Shown piece by piece: positions 52,593 to 60,399 of a stretch of DNA of 64,000 bases. Location of the stretch: NCBI GenBank assembly GCA_963789015.1, contig CAWBIU010000004.1, forward strand, positions 930,001 through 994,000, read 5' to 3'. A program made the translations under genes and the position numbers. The stretch comes from JAOPZW01 sp963789015 (lineage in GTDB: Bacteria; Actinomycetota; Thermoleophilia; Solirubrobacterales; Solirubrobacteraceae). The stretch's first letter is position 1. Every line of letters begins with the position of its first letter. The notes beneath the pieces are model-generated. The model was not told where the DNA came from. It searched no databases and saw nothing but the letters and a program-made list of their open reading frames with translations.

Positions 52593-54599
52593 ATGCCCTT
52601 CAACTCCGCATTGCCCGGCGCCAAGCCCGCCCGCGTGGCGCTCGCCGCGCTCACGCTGCTGCTCGCCGCGTGCGCCCTGCACGCCGTCGTCGCGTACGAC
52701 GCGGGCCCGCTGACCTGGCTCATCGAGAAGTGGGGCTACAACGTCGTGCTCGTCGGCTCGGGCCTCATCTGCCTGGGCCGCGGCCTGCGCGTCTCCCGCG
52801 AGCGCGCCGCCTGGCTGACGATCGGCGTCGCCGTCGTGGGCTGGGCGATGGGCAACGTCTACTACACGGTCGTCCTCTGGGACCTCGACCCGATCCCGAT
52901 CCCGTCGATCAGCGACGCCCTCTGGCTCGGCTACTACCCGATCGTCTACGTCGGCGTGGCGATGCTCATGCGCGCCCGCATCGCCCGTTTCCACGGGAGC
53001 CTGTGGCTCGACGGCGTGCTCGCCGCGCTCGCCGTCGCCGCCCTCTCGGCGGCGCTGGTCTTCGAGAAGGTGCTCGCATCGACGGGCGGCGAGGCCCTCG
53101 AGGTGGCCACGAACCTCGCCTACCCGCTGGGCGACCTCGTGCTTCTCGGGGTCGTCACCGGCGGCGTCGCCCTGACCGGCTGGAAGCCGGGCGTGACGTG
53201 GGGCGCGCTGGCCGCCAGCTTCCTGATCTTCGGCGTCTTCGACGGCGTCTACCTGCTGCAGAACGCGATCGGCACGTGGCAGGCGGGCTCGATCTTCGAG
53301 GCCGGCTGGCCCGTGGCCACCCTGATCCTCGGCTGGGCCGCGTGGATGCGCCCGCAGCACGTTCGCCCGCGGCCGCTCGACGGACGCCGCAACCTCGTCG
53401 TCCCGATCGGCTTCGCGCTGCTCGCGCTCGTGCTGCTGATCTCCGACCACTTCGCGCGACTCAACCTGCTCGCCGTCGCGCTCGCGTGGATGTCGGTGCT
53501 CGCCGTCATCGGGCGCTTCGCGATGACCTTCGCGTTCAACCTGACGATGCTCGGCCACAGCCGCATCGAGGCGCTGACCGACCCGCTGACCGCGCTGGGC
53601 AACCGGCGCCGCCTGATGCGCGACCTCGAGGAGGCGCTCGCGGTGGGCGAGGGCGCGCCGGCCGTGCTCGCGATCTACGACCTCAACGGCTTCAAGTCCT
53701 ACAACGACACCTTCGGCCACCCCGCCGGCGACGCCCTGCTCGCGCGCCTGGGCGGCTCGCTCGGCCGCGCCGTCGGCCCCGACGCGCACGCCTACCGCAT
53801 GGGCGGCGACGAGTTCTGCGTGCTCGCCCACGCGGCGCCCGAGCAGGCGATGGAGATCATCGAGCAGGGCCGCCTCGCGCTCGTCGAGGAGGGCGACGGC
53901 TTCTCGATCAGCTCGGCCTGGGGCTGCGTCCTGCTGCCCGAGGAGGCCAACGACGCCGGCACCGCGCTGGGCATCGCCGACCGCCGCATGTACGCCGACA
54001 AGGCCGGCGCCGCCCGCCGCTCCGCCGACGAGCAGAGCCGCGACGTGCTGCTCAAGGCGCTCGAGGAGCACCACCCGACCCTCGGCGAGCACGTCCACGA
54101 CGTCGGCCTGCTGGCCGAGGTCGTCGCCGTCGAGCTCGGCCTCGAGGGCCACAGCCTCCAGCACGTGCGCCAGGCCGCCGAGCTGCACGACATCGGCAAG
54201 GTCGCGGTGCCGCGCAGCGTGCTCGACAAGCCGGGCCGCCTGACCGAGGACGAATGGGACTTCATCGCCCGCCACACGCTGATCGGCGAGCGCATCCTCG
54301 GCGCCGCGGACGCGCTGCGCCCCGTCGCGCGGCTCGTGCGCGCGAGCCACGAGCACTTCGACGGCAGCGGCTATCCGGACGGCCTGGCGGGCACGGACAT
54401 CCCGCTCGGCGCGCGCATCGTCTCGGTCTGCGACGCCTACGACGCGATGACCTCCGACCGCCCGTACCAGCGCGGCATGTCCTCCGTGGAGGCCGTCGCG
54501 GAGCTGCGCCGCTGCTCCGGCACGCAGTTCGACCCCGAGGTCGTCGACGCGTTCTGCCGCGCCATGGACCGCCAGGGCGTCGTGCCCGCGTCGGCCTAG
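52593..54599 (+). CDS. Membrane GGDEF + HD-GYP signalling protein
   Basis: 668 residues from ATG 52593; longer starts overlap the rpiR gene and are rejected. About eight membrane helices within residues 15-320 (ALTLLLAACALHAVV, YYPIVYVGVAMLM, LVVPIGFALLALVLLI and others). GGDEF domain next, with DPLTALGNRRRLMRDLEE and an intact loop in YRMGGDEFCVLAH near residue 405. HD-GYP domain has ELHDIGKVAVPRSVLDKPG near 532 and HEHFDGSGYPDGLAG. Could both make and degrade cyclic di-GMP. 3' end overlaps the convergent carboxyltransferase gene by 4 bases. Confidence 0.9.
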   Translation: MPFNSALPGAKPARVALAALTLLLAACALHAVVAYDAGPLTWLIEKWGYNVVLVGSGLICLGRGLRVSRERAAWLTIGVAVVGWAMGNVYYTVVLWDLDPIPIPSISDALWLGYYPIVYVGVAMLMRARIARFHGSLWLDGVLAALAVAALSAALVFEKVLASTGGEALEVATNLAYPLGDLVLLGVVTGGVALTGWKPGVTWGALAASFLIFGVFDGVYLLQNAIGTWQAGSIFEAGWPVATLILGWAAWMRPQHVRPRPLDGRRNLVVPIGFALLALVLLISDHFARLNLLAVALAWMSVLAVIGRFAMTFAFNLTMLGHSRIEALTDPLTALGNRRRLMRDLEEALAVGEGAPAVLAIYDLNGFKSYNDTFGHPAGDALLARLGGSLGRAVGPDAHAYRMGGDEFCVLAHAAPEQAMEIIEQGRLALVEEGDGFSISSAWGCVLLPEEANDAGTALGIADRRMYADKAGAARRSADEQSRDVLLKALEEHHPTLGEHVHDVGLLAEVVAVELGLEGHSLQHVRQAAELHDIGKVAVPRSVLDKPGRLTEDEWDFIARHTLIGERILGAADALRPVARLVRASHEHFDGSGYPDGLAGTDIPLGARIVSVCDAYDAMTSDRPYQRGMSSVEAVAELRRCSGTQFDPEVVDAFCRAMDRQGVVPASA

Positions 54600-55975
54600 G
54601 GAAGCCGCGCCTCAGACCGATCCGCGCGGGCGATCCCGTGCACGATGCCGAGCTCGAGCAGGTCCTGGGGGCGCAGGCGCAGGCGCTCGGCGACGTCGCC
54701 GGCCTCGGAGGCGTCCAGCTTGAGGATCGACGTCGCCGCCTCGGGCACGATGACCGCGAAGTAGGCGTCCGGGGCGATCCACAGCCGCGACGGCGAGGCG
54801 AGCGCGAGCGCGCCGCCGGAGCCGCCCTCCCCGATCACGAGCGTCGTCACGGGCACGCGCACGCCGGCCACGGCGGCGAACAGGTCGTTGATGGCCGCGC
54901 CGACGCCGGCGCGCTCGGCGGCCGCGTCGTTCGCAGCGCCCGGCGTGTCGACGAGCGTCAGCAGCGGCAGGCCGAGGCGGTCGGCGAGGCGCACGAGGCG
55001 CGACGCCGTGCGGTAGCCGGCCGGCGGGTTGGCCGTTCCGGTCTGCGCCGCGTAGGCGATCGCGCGCCCGCCGCGGCGCCCGATCCCGCAGAGCATCCCC
55101 GGGTCGGCGCCGCCGGAGCGGTCGCCGCTGATCGGCAGGCGCGCGTCGAAGTAGCGCTCGAGGTAGGCGTCGGCGCGCGGGCGCTCGGCGGCGCGGGCGC
55201 GGGCGACCGCGCCGGGGCCGTCGGGCGGCAGGTCCGCGGCGCCCAGCGCGGCCGGGACGTCGGCGGGCGTCGGGGCATGCGCGTCCGGATCGCCGCCGCC
55301 GAGCAGCTCGACGGCGAGCGCGAGCACGCCGGGCAGGTCGGCCGCGCCGGCGACGAGGTCGACCTGGCCCGCGGCGAGCTTGCCCTCGGCCGTGAACGCC
55401 GCCTCGTCGCCGGCGGCGGCGCCGGCACCGGCGCGGACGCGATGGCCGGCGAACGCCACGGTCGCCTCGGGCGCGGCGATGAGCACGTCGGCGCCCGCCG
55501 CGAGCGCCGCCCACACGCCGCCGGTCACCGGGTCGCGCAGGACGCCGATGTGCGCAAGCCCGGCGGCGCGGTGGCGGTGACCGGCGGCGGCGATCTTCTG
55601 CATCTGGACGAGCGAGCGCATGCCCTCCTGCATGCGGCAGCCGCCCGAGGTGATCAGCGAGACGACGGGCCGGCGGGCGGCGGTGGCGCGCGCGAAGGCG
55701 CGCGTGATGCGACGGCCCGCGGCCTCGCCCATCGAGCCGCCCATGTAGCGGAAGTCGAAGGCGACGATCTCGACCGGCCGGCCGCCGATGCGCGCCGGCC
55801 CGCAGATGACCGACTCGCGCTCGCCCGAGCGCGCTTCGGCGCGCTCGCGCGTGGCGGCGTAGCCCGGCCACGCCAACGGGTCGGTGGAGACGAGGTCGGC
55901 GTCCGCCTCGGCGAAGCCCTCGGCGACGGCGTCGATCGCGGCGCGCGCGCCGGCGGGCAGCGCCGCCGCGCTCAC
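54596..55975 (-). CDS. Acyl-CoA carboxyltransferase with AccD-like and AccA-like halves
   Basis: 459 residues from a GTG at 55975 overlapping the matB stop (GTGA). N-terminal half is AccD-like: AFDFRYMGGSMGEAAGRRIT and LITSGGCRMQEGMRSLVQMQ, but without the Cys4 zinc finger of AccD. C-terminal half is AccA-like: AYAAQTGTANPPAGYRTASR, LLTLVDTPGAANDAAAERAG and VIGEGGSGGALALA. The crotonase-fold oxyanion holes lie in both halves. Likely transfers carboxyl from biotin to a short acyl-CoA. No biotin carboxylase or carrier gene is nearby. Pairing with MatB points to malonyl- or methylmalonyl-CoA metabolism. Confidence 0.83.
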   Translation of the reverse strand: MSAAALPAGARAAIDAVAEGFAEADADLVSTDPLAWPGYAATRERAEARSGERESVICGPARIGGRPVEIVAFDFRYMGGSMGEAAGRRITRAFARATAARRPVVSLITSGGCRMQEGMRSLVQMQKIAAAGHRHRAAGLAHIGVLRDPVTGGVWAALAAGADVLIAAPEATVAFAGHRVRAGAGAAAGDEAAFTAEGKLAAGQVDLVAGAADLPGVLALAVELLGGGDPDAHAPTPADVPAALGAADLPPDGPGAVARARAAERPRADAYLERYFDARLPISGDRSGGADPGMLCGIGRRGGRAIAYAAQTGTANPPAGYRTASRLVRLADRLGLPLLTLVDTPGAANDAAAERAGVGAAINDLFAAVAGVRVPVTTLVIGEGGSGGALALASPSRLWIAPDAYFAVIVPEAATSILKLDASEAGDVAERLRLRPQDLLELGIVHGIARADRSEARLP

Positions 55976-57444
55976 GGTGCGGGGAGGCGCTTCTTGACGA
56001 CCTTGCCCATCGCGTTGCGCGGGAGCTCGTCGAGGTAGCGCACGACCCGCGGGCGCTTGTGCGGGGTGAGCAGCCGCGCGACGTGGTCGGCGAGCTCCTT
56101 CTCCCCCGGGCGCTCGTCGCCGGAGGGCACGATCCAGGCGACGATCCGCTCGCCGAGGTCGTCGTCGGGCTCGCCGGTGACCGCGGCCTCGGCGACCCCC
56201 GCGTGCTCGAGCAGGGCGCTCTCGATCTCCCCCGCCCCGATCTTGAAGCCGCCGCTCTTGATGAGGTCGGTGGCGCGCCGGCCGACGATGCGCAGGTAGC
56301 CGTCCGGAGCGCGCGTGGCCATGTCGCCGGTCGCGAACCAGCCGTCGCGCATCGCCTCGGCGGTCGCGTCGGGCCGGTTGAGGTACTCGAGGAACAGGTT
56401 CGGGCCGCGCACCTGGATCTCGCCGACGGTCTCGTCGTCGCTGGACTCGATCACCGTCGTGCCGTCGTCCTCGACGAGGCGGATCTCGACGCCGGCGAGC
56501 GGGATGCCGACGGTGCCGGCGCGACGCTCGCCGTCGTAGCGCACGGCCGTGTTCATGAGCGTCTCGCTCATCCCGTAGCGCTCGACGATGCGCTGGCCGG
56601 TGAGCTTCTCGAAGCGGACGTGCTCGCTGGCGGGCAGCGCGGCCGAGCCGGAGATGAGCACGCGCGCGCGACCGACCGCCTCGGCGATCGAGGGGTCGCG
56701 CTCGGCGTCGGCGGCCAGGCGCGTGTACATCGTGGGGACGCCGAACATCATCGTCGCCGGCCCGCCGAGCTCGCGGGCCATGGCCTCCGAGTCGAAGCGG
56801 CCGAGGTGGTGCACCGAGCCGCCGAGGCGCAGCGGCCCGACGATGCCCAGGAGCAGGCCGTGGACGTGGAACAGGGGCAGCGCCTGGGCGAGCACGTCGT
56901 CGCCCGTCCACTCCCACGCGTCGGCGAGCGCGTCGAGGTTGGAGGCGATCGCGCGGCGCGGCAGCACGGCGCCCTTGGGCGGCCCCGTCGTGCCCGACGT
57001 GTAGACGATGACCGCCGGCGACTCGGGGTCGGGCTCCGCCGGCAGCTCGGCGTCCGAGCGCGCGTCGGCGTCGACGTCCAGGCGGCGCACCTCGCCCAGG
57101 GCCGCGGGCAGCTCGGCGCCCGGGGCGGTCAGGACGATCTCGGGCGCGCTGTCGCCCGCGATGTGCTCGAGCTCGCGCTCGCCCGACTTCGGGTTGACGG
57201 GCACGAAGGGCACGCCCGCCATCAGCGCGCCGACCGCGCCGAGGCACGTCTCGAGCCGGGGCTCGGCGAACACGGCGACCCGCGTCGCCCCCGCGATCGC
57301 GTCCGCGACCGCGGCGACGGCGCCGGCGAGCTCCTGGTAGGTCAGCGCCCGGTCGCCGACCCGGATCGCCTCCTTGGAGGAGGGGTCGGCGAGCGTCCCC
57401 AGCAGCGGCCCGCCGCCGACGGCGTGGACATCCTGGGTGCTCAT
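55972..57444 (-). CDS. matB: Malonyl-/methylmalonyl-CoA synthetase (acyl-CoA ligase)
   Basis: 490 residues. AMP-forming ligase: VIVYTSGTTGPPKGAVLPRR (P-loop), LPLFHVHGLLLGIVGPLR, ERYGMSETLMNTAVRYDGER, GDMATRAPDGYLRIVGRR, and the C-terminal catalytic Lys in RNAMGKVVKKR. Close to Streptomyces coelicolor MatB as remembered, including PVNPKSGERELEHI. Makes malonyl-CoA from malonate and CoA. The following carboxyltransferase gene overlaps by 4 bases. Confidence 0.85.
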   Translation of the reverse strand: MSTQDVHAVGGGPLLGTLADPSSKEAIRVGDRALTYQELAGAVAAVADAIAGATRVAVFAEPRLETCLGAVGALMAGVPFVPVNPKSGERELEHIAGDSAPEIVLTAPGAELPAALGEVRRLDVDADARSDAELPAEPDPESPAVIVYTSGTTGPPKGAVLPRRAIASNLDALADAWEWTGDDVLAQALPLFHVHGLLLGIVGPLRLGGSVHHLGRFDSEAMARELGGPATMMFGVPTMYTRLAADAERDPSIAEAVGRARVLISGSAALPASEHVRFEKLTGQRIVERYGMSETLMNTAVRYDGERRAGTVGIPLAGVEIRLVEDDGTTVIESSDDETVGEIQVRGPNLFLEYLNRPDATAEAMRDGWFATGDMATRAPDGYLRIVGRRATDLIKSGGFKIGAGEIESALLEHAGVAEAAVTGEPDDDLGERIVAWIVPSGDERPGEKELADHVARLLTPHKRPRVVRYLDELPRNAMGKVVKKRLPAP

Positions 57445-57546
57445 GCGCGTGCTCCTCCTCCTGCCCGGGGACGAGCCGCCGGTCTACCACAACGGTCGCG
57501 CGGGCGGACGGCCGCCCCCCGGCCGCCCGCCCGGACGCCTCGTGGC

Positions 57547-58521
57547 TCAGGTGCCCTTCGACTTCGCCTTGCGGGCGCGGCCCTTGGACCCGTTGGCGAC
57601 GACGCCGGTCGGCTCCTTGGAGAGCCCCGCCTTCTCGCGCAGCCGGCGGGCGATCTCCTCGATCTCCTCGGGCGCGTAGTCCGGCGCGAAGACGGCAGGC
57701 TGCGAGGGCAGGTCGTTCGGCGGGAAGCCCTCCGGCGCCTCGTCGACGACCTCGAGGTCCTCGCCCGTCTCCGGGTGCGGGCCGTTGAACACGGCGACGA
57801 TCTCCTTGTAGTCGTCCGGCGAGAAGCGATAGAGCTTCAGGTGCTCGCCGGCCTTCAGGTGCGGCCGGCACTCGGGGATCTTGTCCGTCGCGATCCGCGG
57901 GGCAGGGAACAGCTTGGTCAGGTCGGCCCCCGTGAGGTGCTCGACGGCCCGCGCGTAGGCGACCTGGTGGACGCCGCCGCGGACGAGCAGGTAGCCGGTC
58001 AGCGCGCGCGCCGCCGGGTGGTCGCACATCTCGTAGACCTTGAGCTTGTTGTTCCGCGCGCCGGTCTCGAGGAAGAAGTTGTGCGTCAGGTCCTCGACGA
58101 GGTCGCCGGTGGCGGTGACGTAGTCGCCGTTCCACGGCTTGCCCATCGAATCCTGCGGCAGCGCCGACTGGCCGCCCGCGATGAACTGCTGGGTGTTGCG
58201 AACGTTGACGTGGTCGGTCAGCGCGTCGGTCGGTGGCTTCCCGTTGGCGGCCGGGCTGGCCCCGGTGAGCATCGTGTTGATGGCCGCGGCGACGAGCTCG
58301 ATGTGCCCGTACTCCTCGGCGGCGATGTTGGCGATGAGGTCGTAGAAGGGCCGGGCGCCCTGGCGGTTGCGGAAGTTGAACGACTGGAACGTGTAGTTCA
58401 TCAGCGTCGACATCTCGCCGAACTTGCCGCCCATCAGCTCCTGGACGACGGAAGCGCCATTCGGGTCGGGATCGGTGGGCGGTGGCATCTCCATCTGCCA
58501 GCGGTCGATGCGAAGGATCAT
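57547..58521 (-). CDS. Manganese catalase
   Basis: 324 residues. Start ATG 58521 has AAGGAGG seven bases upstream, one of the best ribosome-binding sites in the window. Four-helix di-manganese core: GGKFGEMSTLMNYTFQSFNF (Glu ligand), IAAEEYGHIELVAAAI (Glu, His), DLVEDLTHNFFLETGARNNK (Glu) and LVRGGVHQVAYARAVEHLTG (His). C-terminal part is long and ends in a Lys/Arg-rich tail (GRARKAKSKGT). Breaks down hydrogen peroxide without haem; cytosolic. Confidence 0.94.
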   Translation of the reverse strand: MILRIDRWQMEMPPPTDPDPNGASVVQELMGGKFGEMSTLMNYTFQSFNFRNRQGARPFYDLIANIAAEEYGHIELVAAAINTMLTGASPAANGKPPTDALTDHVNVRNTQQFIAGGQSALPQDSMGKPWNGDYVTATGDLVEDLTHNFFLETGARNNKLKVYEMCDHPAARALTGYLLVRGGVHQVAYARAVEHLTGADLTKLFPAPRIATDKIPECRPHLKAGEHLKLYRFSPDDYKEIVAVFNGPHPETGEDLEVVDEAPEGFPPNDLPSQPAVFAPDYAPEEIEEIARRLREKAGLSKEPTGVVANGSKGRARKAKSKGT

Positions 58522-58633
58522 GAGACTGCCTCCTTGGAACGGTTCTAGGAACGGGCTGGGCCGCCCTACCCGTCCGCGCCGAACCTGAACTTCTCGATCT
58601 CGCGCGCGTGTTCGCGCGCCGACCGGCGCGCCG

Positions 58634-59833
58634 TCAGACGACGCCGCGCAGCAGCAGCGCGAGGACCACGACGAGCGCGATGAGGGGCGCCAGCGCGACC
58701 AGCCGCGGGCCCCAGCCGCGGTCGTCGTCGCCGCCGGTGCGAGCGCGCGCGGGCGCGGGCGCGGGCCCGAGGGCCGCCGCGGCGGGCTTCGGGCGCAGGC
58801 GATCGACGGGCGGGTCGGCAGCCCGGTCGGCGACCGCGGTGTCACGCTCGCTGCGCGCCTGCTCGCGCTCGGCCAGCGCGCGGTCGCGCTCGCCGGCCAG
58901 CGCGTCGCGCTCGGTCCGCGCCATCTCGCGTTCCGCGACCGCGTCGTCGCGGGCGCTGGCGGCGGCGTCGAGGCGCGAGACGAGCTCGTTGCGCTCGCGG
59001 CGGCTGGCGTCGCGCTCGCGCCCGGCGCTGTCGCGCTCGAGGCGCGCCTCGTCGCGCTCGCGCTCGAGCGCGGCGAGCGACGCGCGACCGGCCTCGACGG
59101 CCTCGCCGCCGGCGCCGCGGGCCTGCTCGAGCTCGACCCGGGCGGCGTCCAGCGCAGCCTTCAGCTTCCGGGCGCGAGCCTTGACAGTGTCGAGCTCAGC
59201 CTCGTCGACGGCCTCGGCGCGGGCCTCGTCGGCCTCCTCGCGCGCCCGCTCGAGCGCGGTGCGCAGCTCGGCCGCCTCGGAGCGGGCGGCGCCGAGTGCG
59301 GCGCGCAGCTCGGCGAGCTCGCGGCGGCGGGTGGCGACCGCCTCGTCGCGCTCGGCCTTCAACGTCTCGAGGCGGGCCTCCGCGGCGGCCAGGTCGCGGG
59401 CCAGGGTCTCGCTGCGGCCCTCGCTGTGGGCGACGCGGCGCGCGGGGGCGCCGGTCGCGTTGGCCGGCTTGCGCTGCGAGGTACGGCGCTTGGCCCCGGG
59501 GGCGCGCACGGGCGGCAGCTCGATGGCCAGGCTCGGCGCGACGGACAGCTCCGCGGCCTCGAGGTCGACGGGCTTGCCCTCCCACGTGAACGCCGCGGTC
59601 CACGTGTCGCCGTCGCCCGCCGCCCACGGCTTGTGCTCGAGCAGCGCGAGCATCCGGCGGCGGTCGTCGCCGGCGTCGACGACGAGCGCCGGGCGCATGA
59701 AGCGGTGGCCGCGCAGCCCGAACCAGCGGCCCTCGACCTCAAGGCGGTCCGCCGTCGTCCACTCGAAGCGCTCGACCTCGAACGCCACCTCGCCGGCCGT
59801 CGTGGCAGGCGTCATTGCCTCCAGAGAAGCCAT
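58634..59833 (-). CDS. Coiled-coil protein with C-terminal membrane anchor
   Basis: 399 residues from ATG 59833 (an ATG at 59815 behind GGAGG is possible). N-terminal domain of about 120 residues (EVAFEVERFEWTTADRLEVE, RWFGLRGHRFMRPAL) of unknown family. Residues about 155-345 are a long charged coiled coil of Glu/Arg/Ala heptads with repeated ERD blocks (RDEARLERD, ERDALAGERDRALAERE). A Pro/Ala linker leads to one membrane helix ending at the C-terminus (LIALVVVLALLLRGVV). Tail-anchored topology with the coil in the cytoplasm is inferred. Confidence 0.7.
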   Translation of the reverse strand: MASLEAMTPATTAGEVAFEVERFEWTTADRLEVEGRWFGLRGHRFMRPALVVDAGDDRRRMLALLEHKPWAAGDGDTWTAAFTWEGKPVDLEAAELSVAPSLAIELPPVRAPGAKRRTSQRKPANATGAPARRVAHSEGRSETLARDLAAAEARLETLKAERDEAVATRRRELAELRAALGAARSEAAELRTALERAREEADEARAEAVDEAELDTVKARARKLKAALDAARVELEQARGAGGEAVEAGRASLAALERERDEARLERDSAGRERDASRRERNELVSRLDAAASARDDAVAEREMARTERDALAGERDRALAEREQARSERDTAVADRAADPPVDRLRPKPAAAALGPAPAPARARTGGDDDRGWGPRLVALAPLIALVVVLALLLRGVV

Positions 59834-60002
59834 CGACCCTGGACAGGTACCCCAAACGCGGCCGTTCCGCACCGTGACGGGTCCGCGGGCGGTGGACGAA
59901 CGCGCGAACGGGCGCGCCGGCGCGCTCAAGGGACGGGCCCCGCGGACGATCACCTGACCGTCGCGTGGCCCTCTCCTCTCCGTCACGCGCAACCGGTGTG
60001 GT

Positions 60003-60058
60003 GGGCCGAGGCCTCGGGGGGTGCCTCGGCCCCTCACCGACCCGTCCGGGCGGTGAGG
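60003..60058 (-). terminator. Two adjacent GC hairpins after the small membrane gene
   Basis: GGGCCGAGGC/GCCTCGGCCC (60003-60012 with 60023-60032) and CCTCACCG/CGGTGAGG (60032-60039 with 60051-60058). They lie 3-60 bases beyond the end of the gene at 60062 on the minus strand, in the 228-base gap before the coiled-coil gene. No T run. Probable transcription end of the tRNA/small membrane protein unit. Nothing else is seen in the gap. Confidence 0.55.
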
Positions 60059-60061
60059 CCG

Positions 60062-60295
60062 TCAGCCCTTGCCCCCTCCGTCGCGCCAGCGGTACGGCCG
60101 CTGACGCGCCATCGAGTACCAGGCCACGATCGTCACGATGGCCAGCGTGAAGGCGATCAGCATGTACAGCAGCGCCTGTTCCCACTCGCCGTCGCGCCCG
60201 CTGAGGACCGCGGCCAGTCCGTTGAGCATCGCAGCGAACTGGCCCGTGACGATGAACAGGTAGGCGAGGACCTTCTTGACTTTCTTGGACGGCAT
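60062..60295 (-). CDS. Small two-helix membrane protein, starting 4 bases after a tRNA
   Basis: 77 residues. Basic start MPSKKVKKV, first membrane helix VLAYLFIVTGQFAAMLNGLA, short polar turn with SGRDGEWEQ, second helix ALLYMLIAFTLAIVTIVAW, then a basic tail RQRPYRWRDGGGKG. No known family. The ATG lies 4 bases (TCGG) after the tRNA discriminator base on the same strand, so there is no room for a normal ribosome-binding site outside the tRNA. Confidence 0.75.
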   Translation of the reverse strand: MPSKKVKKVLAYLFIVTGQFAAMLNGLAAVLSGRDGEWEQALLYMLIAFTLAIVTIVAWYSMARQRPYRWRDGGGKG

Positions 60296-60299
60296 CCGA

Positions 60300-60373
60300 T
60301 GGGCCCGGCAGGACTCGAACCTGCGTCTGACCGATTATGAGTCGGCTGCTCTGACCGACTGAGCTACGGGCCC
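60300..60373 (-). tRNA. tRNA with CAU anticodon (elongator Met, or Ile2)
   Basis: 74 bases on the minus strand. Acceptor stem GGGCCCG/CGGGCCC, D-loop GTAGCTCAGTCGGTCAGAGC, anticodon loop CTCATAA (anticodon CAT), T-arm GCAGGTTCGAGTCCTGC, discriminator A, no encoded CCA. The seven-pair acceptor stem excludes an initiator tRNA, which has a mismatched first pair. Elongator Met and lysidine-modified Ile2 cannot be told apart by eye. It begins 27 bases after the GGDEF gene's stop. Confidence 0.93.
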
Positions 60374-60399
60374 CGTAGGGACCGATTGTCGCGGACGCG

